NCBI GenBank assembly: GCA_947458545.1
Contig: CANGYH010000007.1
Coordinates: 62,001-126,000 of the forward strand
Length of the DNA stretch: 64,000 nt
Direction: 5' to 3'
Origin: Cytophagaceae bacterium
GTDB lineage: Bacteria; Bacteroidota; Bacteroidia; Cytophagales; Flexibacteraceae
Part shown: positions 1-6,972 of the stretch, in pieces
Layout of the letters: each line of letters starts with the position of its first letter
Position numbering within the stretch: position 1 is the stretch's first letter
Notes under the pieces: model-generated
What the model was told of the DNA's origin: nothing
Seen by the model: the letters and a program-made list of their open reading frames with translations, nothing else
The model's database searches: none
Made by a program: the position numbers and the translations under genes

Positions 1-158
1 GTGTACGGCGTTGCGCACTACAAAGGTACCGCCCCAGACGGCCAGACCTGTGTAGGTACATGGAATTAGTAAGACGACTACCAGCCAGCTACCGGCTTAA
101 GGTAGGCAGGCTACAGGACAGACTCGCTGCCGGGGCAGGTAAGGGCCTGGCTATGCAC
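1..158. other. Left-edge non-coding stretch
   Basis: No convincing coding region. On the minus strand near positions 24-31 there is a TACCTTTG, which matches the Bacteroidota -7 box. It could be the promoter of a gene that runs left out of the window. I see no clear upstream TTTG partner, so this is only a hint. Confidence 0.3.
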
Positions 159-1055
159 CTAGTCTGCATACACGGCCCAGGCCTCGCGTAGTTGGCGGGC
201 TACCTCTTGGCGCACCTCGGCCGGGGCCAGCACCTCTACCTCTTTGCCTAGGCGGATGACCTCTTGGTAGAACTCTACGTTGGGGCGGATTGTCAGAAAG
301 ACCCGGTCGCCGTCTGTGCGTTGGCTGGTATGCAGCGGTACAGATTGCAGGTATAGCATTTGGCTGGGGCTGGCGCGCAGCTCCACCTCTAGCAGGGGGG
401 CACCGGCCTGCACGGTAACCCCCACCACGGGCTCTAGCATGCGTCGGTAATCGTCTTGATCTTGGGGGTCTTCTTTGGGGGCCTCCAGTTGCTCTAGCTG
501 TTGGATGCGGTCTAAGGCAAAAACGCGGACTTCGGCACGCTCTTGGTAGTAGCCGCAGACGTACCAGCGGTAGCCCCACTCCGTCAGCAGGGCGGGCTCA
601 AAGGTGTAGGTGCGGGGCTCCTGCCGCTTAAAGCTTTGGTAGGTCAGGCGCAGCACGCCGCCGCGGTCTGCCGCGTCTAGCAGGGGTTGCAGGTACTCTG
701 TGCCGCCTTTGGGTTGGATGGGGTCTAGCCGCAGGCAGGGCTTCTGGGCAAAGCGCACCAGTTGGGTGGCCACGTCTCCGCTTTGCGACAGGCGGCTCAA
801 AATCTGGAGCTTATCCTGGATCTCGGTCAGGTCTTCGCCGTGGGCATTGCCCAGGGTGTACTGGTTTCGCTTACGGTCGTAGCTGATGGGCAAGCCCAGG
901 GCTTGGGTAATTTCTGCCAGATCCCGCTCTAGGGTGCGGGCCGAGGTGCGGAAGTCTTCGTCTTGCAGCCTGTCCAGCAGTTCGGCCTTGGTGCGGGGCC
1001 GGGCCTTCAGCAATTGGATGGTGCGGTGCCAGCGGTTGAGGGTAGCCAGATTCAT
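159..1055 (-). CDS. WYL-domain transcriptional regulator
   Basis: Predicted DNA-binding regulator of the HTH/WYL family. Residues about 10-60 form a winged-helix domain with the pattern SARTLERDLAEI. Residues about 125-190 form the WYL domain, with the signature tract WYVCGYY at 164-170 and the following FALDRI. A WCX-like C-terminal extension covers about 215-295. The length of 298 aa is normal for the family. WYL domains are known to sense nucleotides or other ligands, and members often control DNA repair or defence genes, but no such gene is adjacent here, so the target is unknown. A TACTTTAG box lies 7 nt before the ATG. Confidence 0.85.
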   Translation of the reverse strand: MNLATLNRWHRTIQLLKARPRTKAELLDRLQDEDFRTSARTLERDLAEITQALGLPISYDRKRNQYTLGNAHGEDLTEIQDKLQILSRLSQSGDVATQLVRFAQKPCLRLDPIQPKGGTEYLQPLLDAADRGGVLRLTYQSFKRQEPRTYTFEPALLTEWGYRWYVCGYYQERAEVRVFALDRIQQLEQLEAPKEDPQDQDDYRRMLEPVVGVTVQAGAPLLEVELRASPSQMLYLQSVPLHTSQRTDGDRVFLTIRPNVEFYQEVIRLGKEVEVLAPAEVRQEVARQLREAWAVYAD

Positions 1056-1218
1056 ACGGCTGCTAAAGTAGGCAGTTTTTCGCCAAAGTGTGGCGAGGTC
1101 GAATTTTGTAGCGCGGGCTGATGGTCGGTCACAATTTGGAAGGTAGGGGATTGCCGTGGGGAGGCCCCAACTGTTGCTTCTGTAGGACAGGGCGGCAGAC
1201 CTGTCCCCAATTTGTGCA

Positions 1219-1313
1219 AGGGCTGTGCCCCCTAATTCTGTGCAATGGCTTTGCCATTGTCACGTGCTCTTGCGAGGCTGCGCCTCGCGGGTAGCCCAGG
1301 CCAGCATGCCTGG
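1219..1313 (+). repeat. Hairpin repeat element L, copy 1
   Basis: String of small palindromes: GGGC-tgt-GCCC (1220-1230), CAATGGC-ttt-GCCATTG (1243-1259), CACGTG (1261-1266), GCGAGGC-tgc-GCCTCGC (1272-1288) and CCAGGC-cagcat-GCCTGG (1296-1313). The same order of hairpin, CACGTG and hairpin recurs inverted at 19344-19389. Stem bases differ in a compensated way between the copies. It fills the 368-nt gap between the WYL and TonB genes, and no gene is seen there. Confidence 0.7.
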
Positions 1314-1423
1314 CGGCCCCCATCGCGCAGGAATGCATAAATTAAGAATCTGCCCCTTTGCCAGGCAATAGCTTTAGGATTTCAGTCGTTTGCTCGATAG
1401 TTTTGTTGAAACATTGATATTCT

Positions 1424-1828
1424 ATGCGTAATTTCCAACAACTATCGATTGCCCTGTTTGTCGCTTTTTGCTGCTTGGCTCCAGGTTTACGGGCAGGGGC
1501 TCAAACGACAAAACAGCCGGAGGCTGCTGCCGAGTACACCATTGTAGAGCAGATGCCCGAAGCACCTTACAACTTCGGCGAGTACTTGGGCAAAAACATC
1601 AAGTACCCTGCCCAAGCCCTGAAGGATAAGGTGCAGGGTGTTGTGTATGTCAGCTTTCAGGTAGCGCCCGACGGCTCCATCAAGGACGTGCAGGTGACAA
1701 AAGGCATCCAAGGCCTGGATGAAGAGGCCGTTCGCGCCATCGCCGCCATGCCCGCCTGGCTGCCTGGCAAGCAAGGGGGCGTCGCCGTGCCCGTCCGCTG
1801 CCAGGTACCGGTGCGGTTTCGGCTGTAG
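1424..1828 (+). CDS. Secreted TonB C-terminal domain protein
   Basis: A 134-aa protein with a signal peptide (residues 1-26, cleavage near RAGAQT) followed by one TonB C-terminal domain (about 45-134). The domain shows the family patterns IKYPAQALKDKVQGVVYVSF and VAPDGSIKDVQVTKG. In the family this domain contacts TonB-dependent receptors. Here there is no proline-rich spanning segment or N-terminal anchor, so it is not a classical energy-transducing TonB. Bacteroidota encode many such small periplasmic forms. It stands alone and is followed directly by a strong terminator. Confidence 0.85.
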   Translation: MRNFQQLSIALFVAFCCLAPGLRAGAQTTKQPEAAAEYTIVEQMPEAPYNFGEYLGKNIKYPAQALKDKVQGVVYVSFQVAPDGSIKDVQVTKGIQGLDEEAVRAIAAMPAWLPGKQGGVAVPVRCQVPVRFRL

Positions 1829-1860
1829 GCTGGCAACTGGCTCGCTTTAATCTCTTGTTA

Positions 1861-1887
1861 GCCCCTGCCGTTCGTGGGGGCTTTTTT
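1861..1887 (+). terminator. Rho-independent terminator
   Basis: GCCCC stem, 10-nt loop, GGGGGC, then TTTTTT. It lies 33 nt after the stop of the TonB-domain gene. Confidence 0.85.
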
Positions 1888-1998
1888 ATTGGCCATGCAT
1901 AGGTTTAGAAGTTAAGCATAATATAGGGTATATGTAAACGTATAAACTATAATTTATTTTATGCGTACTTTATAATAATATAAGCCGTTTAACCAAAG

Positions 1999-3111
1999 AT
2001 GCGTAAACATACTTATTTCGGGGTAATTGAATTTATGGCCAGTGGCATGGCTTTGTTGGTATTGTCTCTTTTTTGGGTTTTATTGGCGGAGGATACCCTT
2101 GCAGAAGATTTTTCTAACTTGCCTGTAGCTTTTGCGGGGCTCTTGCTAATGATCAGCTTCGTAACGGCATTAACAGTTAAACCACCGCAAGTACGGAATT
2201 TAGGCCCTCCCGCCATAGGCCTGTATAAAGATCATAGCCAAAAGGTATCCATTGATCAAGGTGGGTTGGCTGATGATATGGTAGCCATAAAGACCATACG
2301 AGGCACCTATCTCCTTTCATCAAATGGTCCGTATATCGCCTATCCAGATGGGTCTGTCAGAACGGCTTCAATAATAAATGCAGAGCTATTGGTGCCGCTA
2401 GAGCTTACCATGGCCCAACTATCCAGCACAGTTGCTGATTATGAACAGCCTGCATTGCAGCCGCTTGTAGGTAATAAGGTCATTGGATTACGTAGGTTTA
2501 TTTATTGTGGAATGGCAGCTGCGCTGCTTACCCTGGTATTTTCATTCTGGGATACTTGGTGGGGTAAATACTATACTTGGCAGGCCGAGCAGGCGCCAGG
2601 CGTAAGCGTAGCTTCGCTACAAACAATCACCTGCACCGATGGTAAAGATTATCTTGACCTTACCATCAAGAAGGGAAAGCACTCATTAGCCTTTGAGCAG
2701 CTGCAGCTAGAGCGTAGCCCGCTTGGGGCAAACATTCAAATCGCTGCGGTAGATGGTATGTATCTCTATGACAGCATGGCTTTCATCAATCCATTTGATG
2801 AAGATTGCCTCAACCGAGGTGTGTCCTATAATCGCCAATTAATGCATAAAGGTTTAGATATTGGCACCAGAGGCGTGCATCGCTTCTTGATAGACCGTGC
2901 AAATTTTGATCCAGTAGATTTAACCGAGCTCTCTGGCAATCTGGCGCAAATCAGGCAATGGCTGCTAAAAGTACCTACTTGGCCCAATACCTACAGTTAT
3001 GTTGGTGGATATTATGAAAATGACTATTATATAGGTTACCAACCACGGCCCCATATGCAGGTAAAACACTACCTGTTTAAGTCTGCCACAAAGAGGAATG
3101 GTAATTTATAA
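1999..3111 (+). CDS. Hypothetical membrane protein
   Basis: No family recognised. The 370-aa protein has two hydrophobic segments near the N-terminus (about 12-30 and 42-60), a soluble stretch, a third segment at about 167-186 ending in FWDTWW, and a 180-residue C-terminal soluble domain with a tyrosine-rich tail (YVGGYYENDYYIGY). By eye its base composition is much more AT-rich than its neighbours, with AT-rich flanks, suggesting recent acquisition. No operon partner: the upstream gene has its own terminator, and a repeat element follows. Confidence 0.65.
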   Translation: MRKHTYFGVIEFMASGMALLVLSLFWVLLAEDTLAEDFSNLPVAFAGLLLMISFVTALTVKPPQVRNLGPPAIGLYKDHSQKVSIDQGGLADDMVAIKTIRGTYLLSSNGPYIAYPDGSVRTASIINAELLVPLELTMAQLSSTVADYEQPALQPLVGNKVIGLRRFIYCGMAAALLTLVFSFWDTWWGKYYTWQAEQAPGVSVASLQTITCTDGKDYLDLTIKKGKHSLAFEQLQLERSPLGANIQIAAVDGMYLYDSMAFINPFDEDCLNRGVSYNRQLMHKGLDIGTRGVHRFLIDRANFDPVDLTELSGNLAQIRQWLLKVPTWPNTYSYVGGYYENDYYIGYQPRPHMQVKHYLFKSATKRNGNL

Positions 3112-3130
3112 CCATACCCGCTAACCCGAT

Positions 3131-3280
3131 AAGCAAGGTCTCTGACCTTGCTTTCCGCCGTTGCAAGTCTCCGACTTGCATGGGGATAATTACCCCTGAA
3201 TCAAGCTAGAGGCATGTTTAAATACTAGCAAGTCAGAGACTTGCAGCGGCAATGAAGCAAAGTCAGAGACTTAGCTTAGC
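3131..3280 (+). repeat. Nested-hairpin element S, copy 1
   Basis: Composite inverted element. The left arm is AAGCAAGGTC-tct-GACCTTGCTT (3131-3153) followed by TGCAAGTC-tcc-GACTTGCA (3162-3180), separated by TTCCGCCGT. The right arm is GCAAGTC-aga-GACTTGC (3228-3244), then an AGCGGC spacer and an imperfect AAGCAAAGTC hairpin (3255-3277). The arms are reverse complements in layout. A second full copy lies at 42659-42825 and a solo hairpin at 43698-43724. Confidence 0.8.
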
Positions 3281-3346
3281 CCGGTATGCGACTTTGCTAA
3301 GCCCGATTAGCCCGGATGAGCCCCTGCGCCCCCTCGCTTTTGGCAC

Positions 3347-3382
3347 AAAACCCGCCCCGCCGGGCAGGCGGGGTTTTGTTTT
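3347..3382 (+). terminator. Terminator-like hairpin upstream of capsid gene
   Basis: AAAACCCGCC pairs with GGCGGGGTTTT with one bulge, followed by GTTTT. It lies between element S and the capsid start, so it would insulate the capsid gene from upstream transcription. It also argues against a start upstream of 3438. Confidence 0.55.
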
Positions 3383-3437
3383 GGCCCATGCCCCAATGCC
3401 GGGGCAGGCAACAAAACCCCCATTACCCCTCTGCCAC

Positions 3438-4334
3438 ATGGCATTACTACAAGAAATCTGGGTGCAAGACATCCAAGAGCGCATGGCCGAGCAAAATGCT
3501 TTTTTGAGCTACTCGGTCGACCATGGGCCCTTCATCACCAACAGCATCGTGCATGTGCCGCAGGCGGGCACACTGCCAGCCTCCGTCAGAAACCGAAGCA
3601 GCCTGCCCGCCACCGTGGGCCAGCGCACCGATGCAGACCTGACCTACCCCATCTACAACCGCAGCACAGACCCGATTTTGGTGCCAGACCTGACCAGCTT
3701 CCAGCTCAGCTACGACAAGCGGCAGTCTGTACTGCAGGCCCACGTAGACCGCCTGCTCGAGGACGCCGCCCGAGACGTAGCCTTCGAGTGGGCACCTACC
3801 CAGGCCGGGCGCATCGTGCGCACCACAGGCACGGCCGGCAGCACCAGCCTCTCGGTGGGGGCCACGGGCACCCGCAAAGCCCTGACGGTGAAAGACGTGG
3901 CCAACCTGGCCCGCTTGTTCGATATGGACAACGTGCCCAGCGGAGACCGCTACCTGCTCCTGCACCCTTACCTCTACTACGAGCTCTTCGACACGCAGGC
4001 CCTGCTGAGCCGCGATGTGATGGGCGGCAGCACGCTGCCTTCGGGCGTTATCGGGCAGCTCTTCGGGTTCAACCTCATGGTGAAGGCGACCCTGCCCGTT
4101 TATGACACCACCGCCACCCGCAAAGACCTAGACGCCGCCCCCGCCACCAGCGACAACCTCTGCGCCCTGGCCTGGCAGCGCAGTTGCGTGGCCCGGGCCC
4201 TCAGCCCGGTAGAGGTTTTCGAGAACGAGAAAGACGCTACCTATTACGGTGATGTCCTCTCGGCCCGCCTCTTCTGCGGCGGCACCAAGCTCCGCTCAGA
4301 CCAAAAGGGCGTTGCCGCCCTGGTGCAGGCATAA
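3438..4334 (+). CDS. Phage major capsid protein (Bacteroidota phage type)
   Basis: Major coat protein of tailed-phage type. From the ATG at 3438 the 298-aa product begins MALLQEIWVQDIQERM and resembles capsid proteins of Bacteroidota prophages throughout. Shared features are SLPATVGQRTDADLTYPIY near the N-terminus, YDKRQSVLQAHVDRL, the central segment VPSGDRYLLLHP, and the C-terminal YYGDVLSARLFCGGTKLRSD. The open frame extends upstream to 3252 but runs through a repeat hairpin and a terminator, so that start is rejected. GC content matches the host. No other head, tail, terminase or integrase gene is adjacent; the next genes are a toxin-antitoxin pair and an outer membrane protein. Portal and protease genes lie about 49 kb away. 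Family assignment is from memory of the sequence pattern. Confidence 0.8.
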   Translation: MALLQEIWVQDIQERMAEQNAFLSYSVDHGPFITNSIVHVPQAGTLPASVRNRSSLPATVGQRTDADLTYPIYNRSTDPILVPDLTSFQLSYDKRQSVLQAHVDRLLEDAARDVAFEWAPTQAGRIVRTTGTAGSTSLSVGATGTRKALTVKDVANLARLFDMDNVPSGDRYLLLHPYLYYELFDTQALLSRDVMGGSTLPSGVIGQLFGFNLMVKATLPVYDTTATRKDLDAAPATSDNLCALAWQRSCVARALSPVEVFENEKDATYYGDVLSARLFCGGTKLRSDQKGVAALVQA

Positions 4335-4377
4335 GCCTCGGCTAACCCGTGCCTTCAACCTTAGTTTAACCCTCTTT

Positions 4378-4410
4378 CCCCCCGGTTGCGTTGGCAGCCG
4401 GGGGTTTTTG
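4378..4410 (+). terminator. Rho-independent terminator after capsid gene
   Basis: CCCCCGG stem, loop GTTGGCA-like, CCGGGGG, then TTTTTGTT. It lies 44 nt after the capsid stop. Confidence 0.85.
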
Positions 4411-4453
4411 TTGTGGGATGATAAGGCTACCCATAGGTTTTTAGTCTCTTTTG

Positions 4454-4473
4454 CGACAATTGTCGTATATTTA
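4454..4473 (+). promoter_or_regulatory. Palindromic operator and -7 box of the xre-res module
   Basis: A perfect 12-bp palindrome CGACAATTGTCG (4454-4465) abuts a TATATTTA -7-like box (4466-4473), 25 nt before the antitoxin ATG. Xre-type antitoxins usually autorepress through palindromes at this position, so this is the likely operator (inference). Confidence 0.6.
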
Positions 4474-4498
4474 CCTTAGACATCTGGCTGCTGCAACG

Positions 4499-4909
4499 AT
4501 GCCCACAACACAAGTAAATATGCCTAATCCAGATGGTTGGGCAGATAAACAAGCCTTGCTAGAGGCCATTAGACAGGGCGTGCCGGTCTCGTTAATAGGC
4601 ACTGTTCAACGACGCATGGGCATAACCCAGCAGCGTATTGCAGGCTTACTCAACATTACTGCCCGAACATTGCAGCGCTATGCGCCTACCAATCGCTTAA
4701 ATCCGCCATTAAGCGAAAAAGTGGCTTATTTGGAGCATTTGCAAAACTTAGGCCGCCAAGTGTTCGGGACGGATGCGCAGTTTGCCCAATGGCTGCAAGA
4801 AGAACTGCCTGCCTTGAATAACGCAAAGCCCATAGCCTACCTTGATACCATCACGGGCATTCAAGCTGTGCGAGAGACGCTACTCCGCTACCAGCACGGC
4901 ATCTATTGA
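4499..4909 (+). CDS. Xre/MbcA/ParS-type antitoxin
   Basis: Antitoxin partner of the RES-domain toxin that follows. From the ATG at 4499 the product has 136 aa. An N-terminal Xre-like HTH (RRMGITQQRIAGLLNITART) is followed by the C-terminal toxin-binding DUF2384 domain, seen in LSEKVAYLEHLQNLGRQVFG and WLQEELPALNNAKPIAYL. An upstream TTG at 4451 would extend the frame through the operator palindrome and is less likely. In known xre-res systems the antitoxin blocks the toxin active site and represses the operon. The toxin starts 5 nt downstream. Confidence 0.88.
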   Translation: MPTTQVNMPNPDGWADKQALLEAIRQGVPVSLIGTVQRRMGITQQRIAGLLNITARTLQRYAPTNRLNPPLSEKVAYLEHLQNLGRQVFGTDAQFAQWLQEELPALNNAKPIAYLDTITGIQAVRETLLRYQHGIY

Positions 4910-4914
4910 CAGGT

Positions 4915-5388
4915 ATGGATCTGTTTAGACTTACCTCCCCTGCCTTTGGGCTAGATATCAGCGGGCGTGGCGGTTTGTTTGTGAGTGGTCGGTGGCACTT
5001 GCAAGGGTACGAGGTTCTCTACACATCCCCTTCGATAGCGCTTGCCGCCCTAGAGCTACTGGTACAGCCGCGCGTTGGCAAGACACTACCTGCCCTTGTA
5101 TTGCAGACGCTCTCTTTGCCAACAGACTTTGATTTTGAAGCAGTTGCTATTGACACATTGCCTCACACGTGGCAACGGTCTGACCCCTACGACCCTTACA
5201 CACAAAACCGTGGCGTCGCCTTTTTGACGCAAGGCCTGGCACCTGCGCTGCGGGTACCATCTGCGGTGATTCCGCAAGAGCACAATTATATCTTATCGCT
5301 CCAGCGAGCTAAAGTGGCTGGTCTTAGTTTGGTCAGTTGCCAACCTTTTGAGTGGGATCAAAGAATCTGGAAAGCCTCAGACAGGTAA
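4915..5388 (+). CDS. RES-domain toxin (NAD-depleting family)
   Basis: A 157-aa RES-domain protein. It shows the family pattern FRLTSPAFGLDISGRGGLF with the conserved Arg and Gly residues, SGRWHLQGYEVLYTSPS, then ALAALELLVQ and the C-terminal VPSAVIPQEHNYILS. Characterised RES toxins degrade NAD+ or ADP-ribosylate targets and are held inactive by an Xre/DUF2384 antitoxin, which is the upstream gene here. The ATG at 4915 lies 5 nt past the antitoxin stop; a TTG at 4906 overlaps that stop and is the less likely start. The pair sits directly downstream of the lone phage capsid gene. Confidence 0.88.
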   Translation: MDLFRLTSPAFGLDISGRGGLFVSGRWHLQGYEVLYTSPSIALAALELLVQPRVGKTLPALVLQTLSLPTDFDFEAVAIDTLPHTWQRSDPYDPYTQNRGVAFLTQGLAPALRVPSAVIPQEHNYILSLQRAKVAGLSLVSCQPFEWDQRIWKASDR

Positions 5389-5500
5389 GCGTAAAGAAGT
5401 TTGCCAGCTTGATGCTTTGAGAAGCAACCTACATAGGCTACCCACACAGCTAGCCAGGTATTGCAGGCAGCCGTTCCGGTGCGATGCGCTACTTTAGCCG

Positions 5501-6940
5501 GTGGTGCGCGCAGTTTTTTGTTTGTTACTGGTTTGGGTCGGTTGCTTGGGGCAACTGCACGCGCAGCCGTTGCTGCCCGCACCTACAGCCTGCGACAGCC
5601 TCCACATACGCTACATCGTGCTGGTGGGCAACCGCATCACGCGCAAGCACATCGTGTTGCGAGAGCTGGGCTATGCCGAAGGGCAAGTGTTGGCGGCAAG
5701 CGATACGGGCCTGCTCTTTACGGAGGGGCGCAACCGGGTGTTTAATACACGGCTGTTTGTGGCGGTGCGGCAAAACATCATTCCGCTGGAGGCGCCGCAG
5801 CATGGCTGCCCCCAGCCGGTGCTGGTAGAGCTGATACTCAAAGAGCGGTGGTACTTGTTTCCGTTTCCGATACTTGAGCTGGCAGACCGAAGCATCAACG
5901 AATGGATCTACAACCGGGGTGCAGACCCTAGCCGAATCAATTACGGCATGCGGGTAGATGCCTACAACCTGCGCGGCCGCAACGAGACGCTCAAGCTCAT
6001 CGGGCAGTTGGGTTTTACGCGTAAGCTAGAGGCGAGCTACGTCTTTCCGTATCTCTCCAAAAGGCTCAAAGAGGGGTTGGCGCTCGAGGCGATGTACAGC
6101 AGCAACCGCCAGGCAGCCATCCGGAGTGCAGGCAACAAGCAGTTTTTTCAAGAGAATCCTGGCAGGGGGCCGCTTTTTGAGCGTTTCAGGGCCGGGGCCG
6201 AGTTCTCGCTGCGGCCACAGTTCTGGCTGACGCACCGGCTGGCGGCAGGCTACGGCTGGTCTGCCCTGGCAGACAGCATTGCCCAACAGGCCCCCGATTT
6301 TTTTCTGGACGGCAAGAGCTTCCAGCGGTTTTTTTACCTGCGTTACAATTTCAACTACGACCGGCGCGACATCCGCCAGTACCCGCTGAAGGGCTTTTAC
6401 TTCGACTTTACGGCCGAGCGCTTTGGCCTGCGCCCCCAAGACGATGTGCAGTTCTGGAGCACCTCGGCAGACCTGAGCTACTTTCGGCCACTGGGGGGGC
6501 GCTGGTATGGGGCCACCGGGTTTTCTGCCACGGCAAGCACGCCCATGCGCCAGCCCTACGCGCAAATACGGATACTGGGCTTTAGCCAGCGCTTTGTGCG
6601 CGGCTACGAGCGGTATGTGATGGAGAGCCCCGTGAACGTGGTGGTTAAGAACACGGTGCGGTACAAGCTTTTTCAGCGTACATACCAACTGAAGGGTATG
6701 CCGCTGCATGAGTTTTCGACCTTACCCCTCAGCCTGTACCTGAAGGGCTTTGTGGACGGAGGCTACGCGCGCAACCCATTTCCGCTGCCAGACAACAAGC
6801 GGCTGCTCAATACCCTGCTCTTGGGCACGGGCGTGGGCCTGGACATCGTTACCTACTACGACTACGTGTTGCGCCTGGAGTACAGCCGCAACCGGCAGGG
6901 CGAGCAGGGTTTCTTCATCCACGTAGCTGTGGAGCTTTAG
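5501..6940 (+). CDS. BamA/TamA-like outer membrane protein
   Basis: Omp85-superfamily protein of 479 aa. A signal peptide (residues 1-22, ending LHAQ) precedes one POTRA-like domain (about 33-110, starting IRYIVLVGNRITRKHIVLREL), followed by a 16-strand-type barrel region to the C-terminus. Barrel signatures include YDRRDIRQYPLKGFYFDF and the RFVRGYERYVMESP loop. The last residues, HVAVEL, fit a final strand. The short POTRA part separates it from BamA itself (five POTRAs) and places it with the TamA/surface-antigen-like proteins common in Bacteroidota. The start is a GTG at 5501, chosen because it gives a proper signal peptide. Confidence 0.82.
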   Translation: MVRAVFCLLLVWVGCLGQLHAQPLLPAPTACDSLHIRYIVLVGNRITRKHIVLRELGYAEGQVLAASDTGLLFTEGRNRVFNTRLFVAVRQNIIPLEAPQHGCPQPVLVELILKERWYLFPFPILELADRSINEWIYNRGADPSRINYGMRVDAYNLRGRNETLKLIGQLGFTRKLEASYVFPYLSKRLKEGLALEAMYSSNRQAAIRSAGNKQFFQENPGRGPLFERFRAGAEFSLRPQFWLTHRLAAGYGWSALADSIAQQAPDFFLDGKSFQRFFYLRYNFNYDRRDIRQYPLKGFYFDFTAERFGLRPQDDVQFWSTSADLSYFRPLGGRWYGATGFSATASTPMRQPYAQIRILGFSQRFVRGYERYVMESPVNVVVKNTVRYKLFQRTYQLKGMPLHEFSTLPLSLYLKGFVDGGYARNPFPLPDNKRLLNTLLLGTGVGLDIVTYYDYVLRLEYSRNRQGEQGFFIHVAVEL

Positions 6941-6972
6941 GCCGCAGAAGCCTGCACCTGCCCGCCCGAAGT

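Noticed and set aside
1129-1338. Possible short coding frame in the 1.1-1.4 kb gap
   Set aside because: It is made of hairpin repeat sequence found inverted at 19.3 kb, so it is an element rather than a gene.
3252-3437. Upstream extension of the capsid reading frame
   Set aside because: It runs through the element S hairpins and a terminator, and its residues match no capsid pattern. The ATG at 3438 gives the usual N-terminus.
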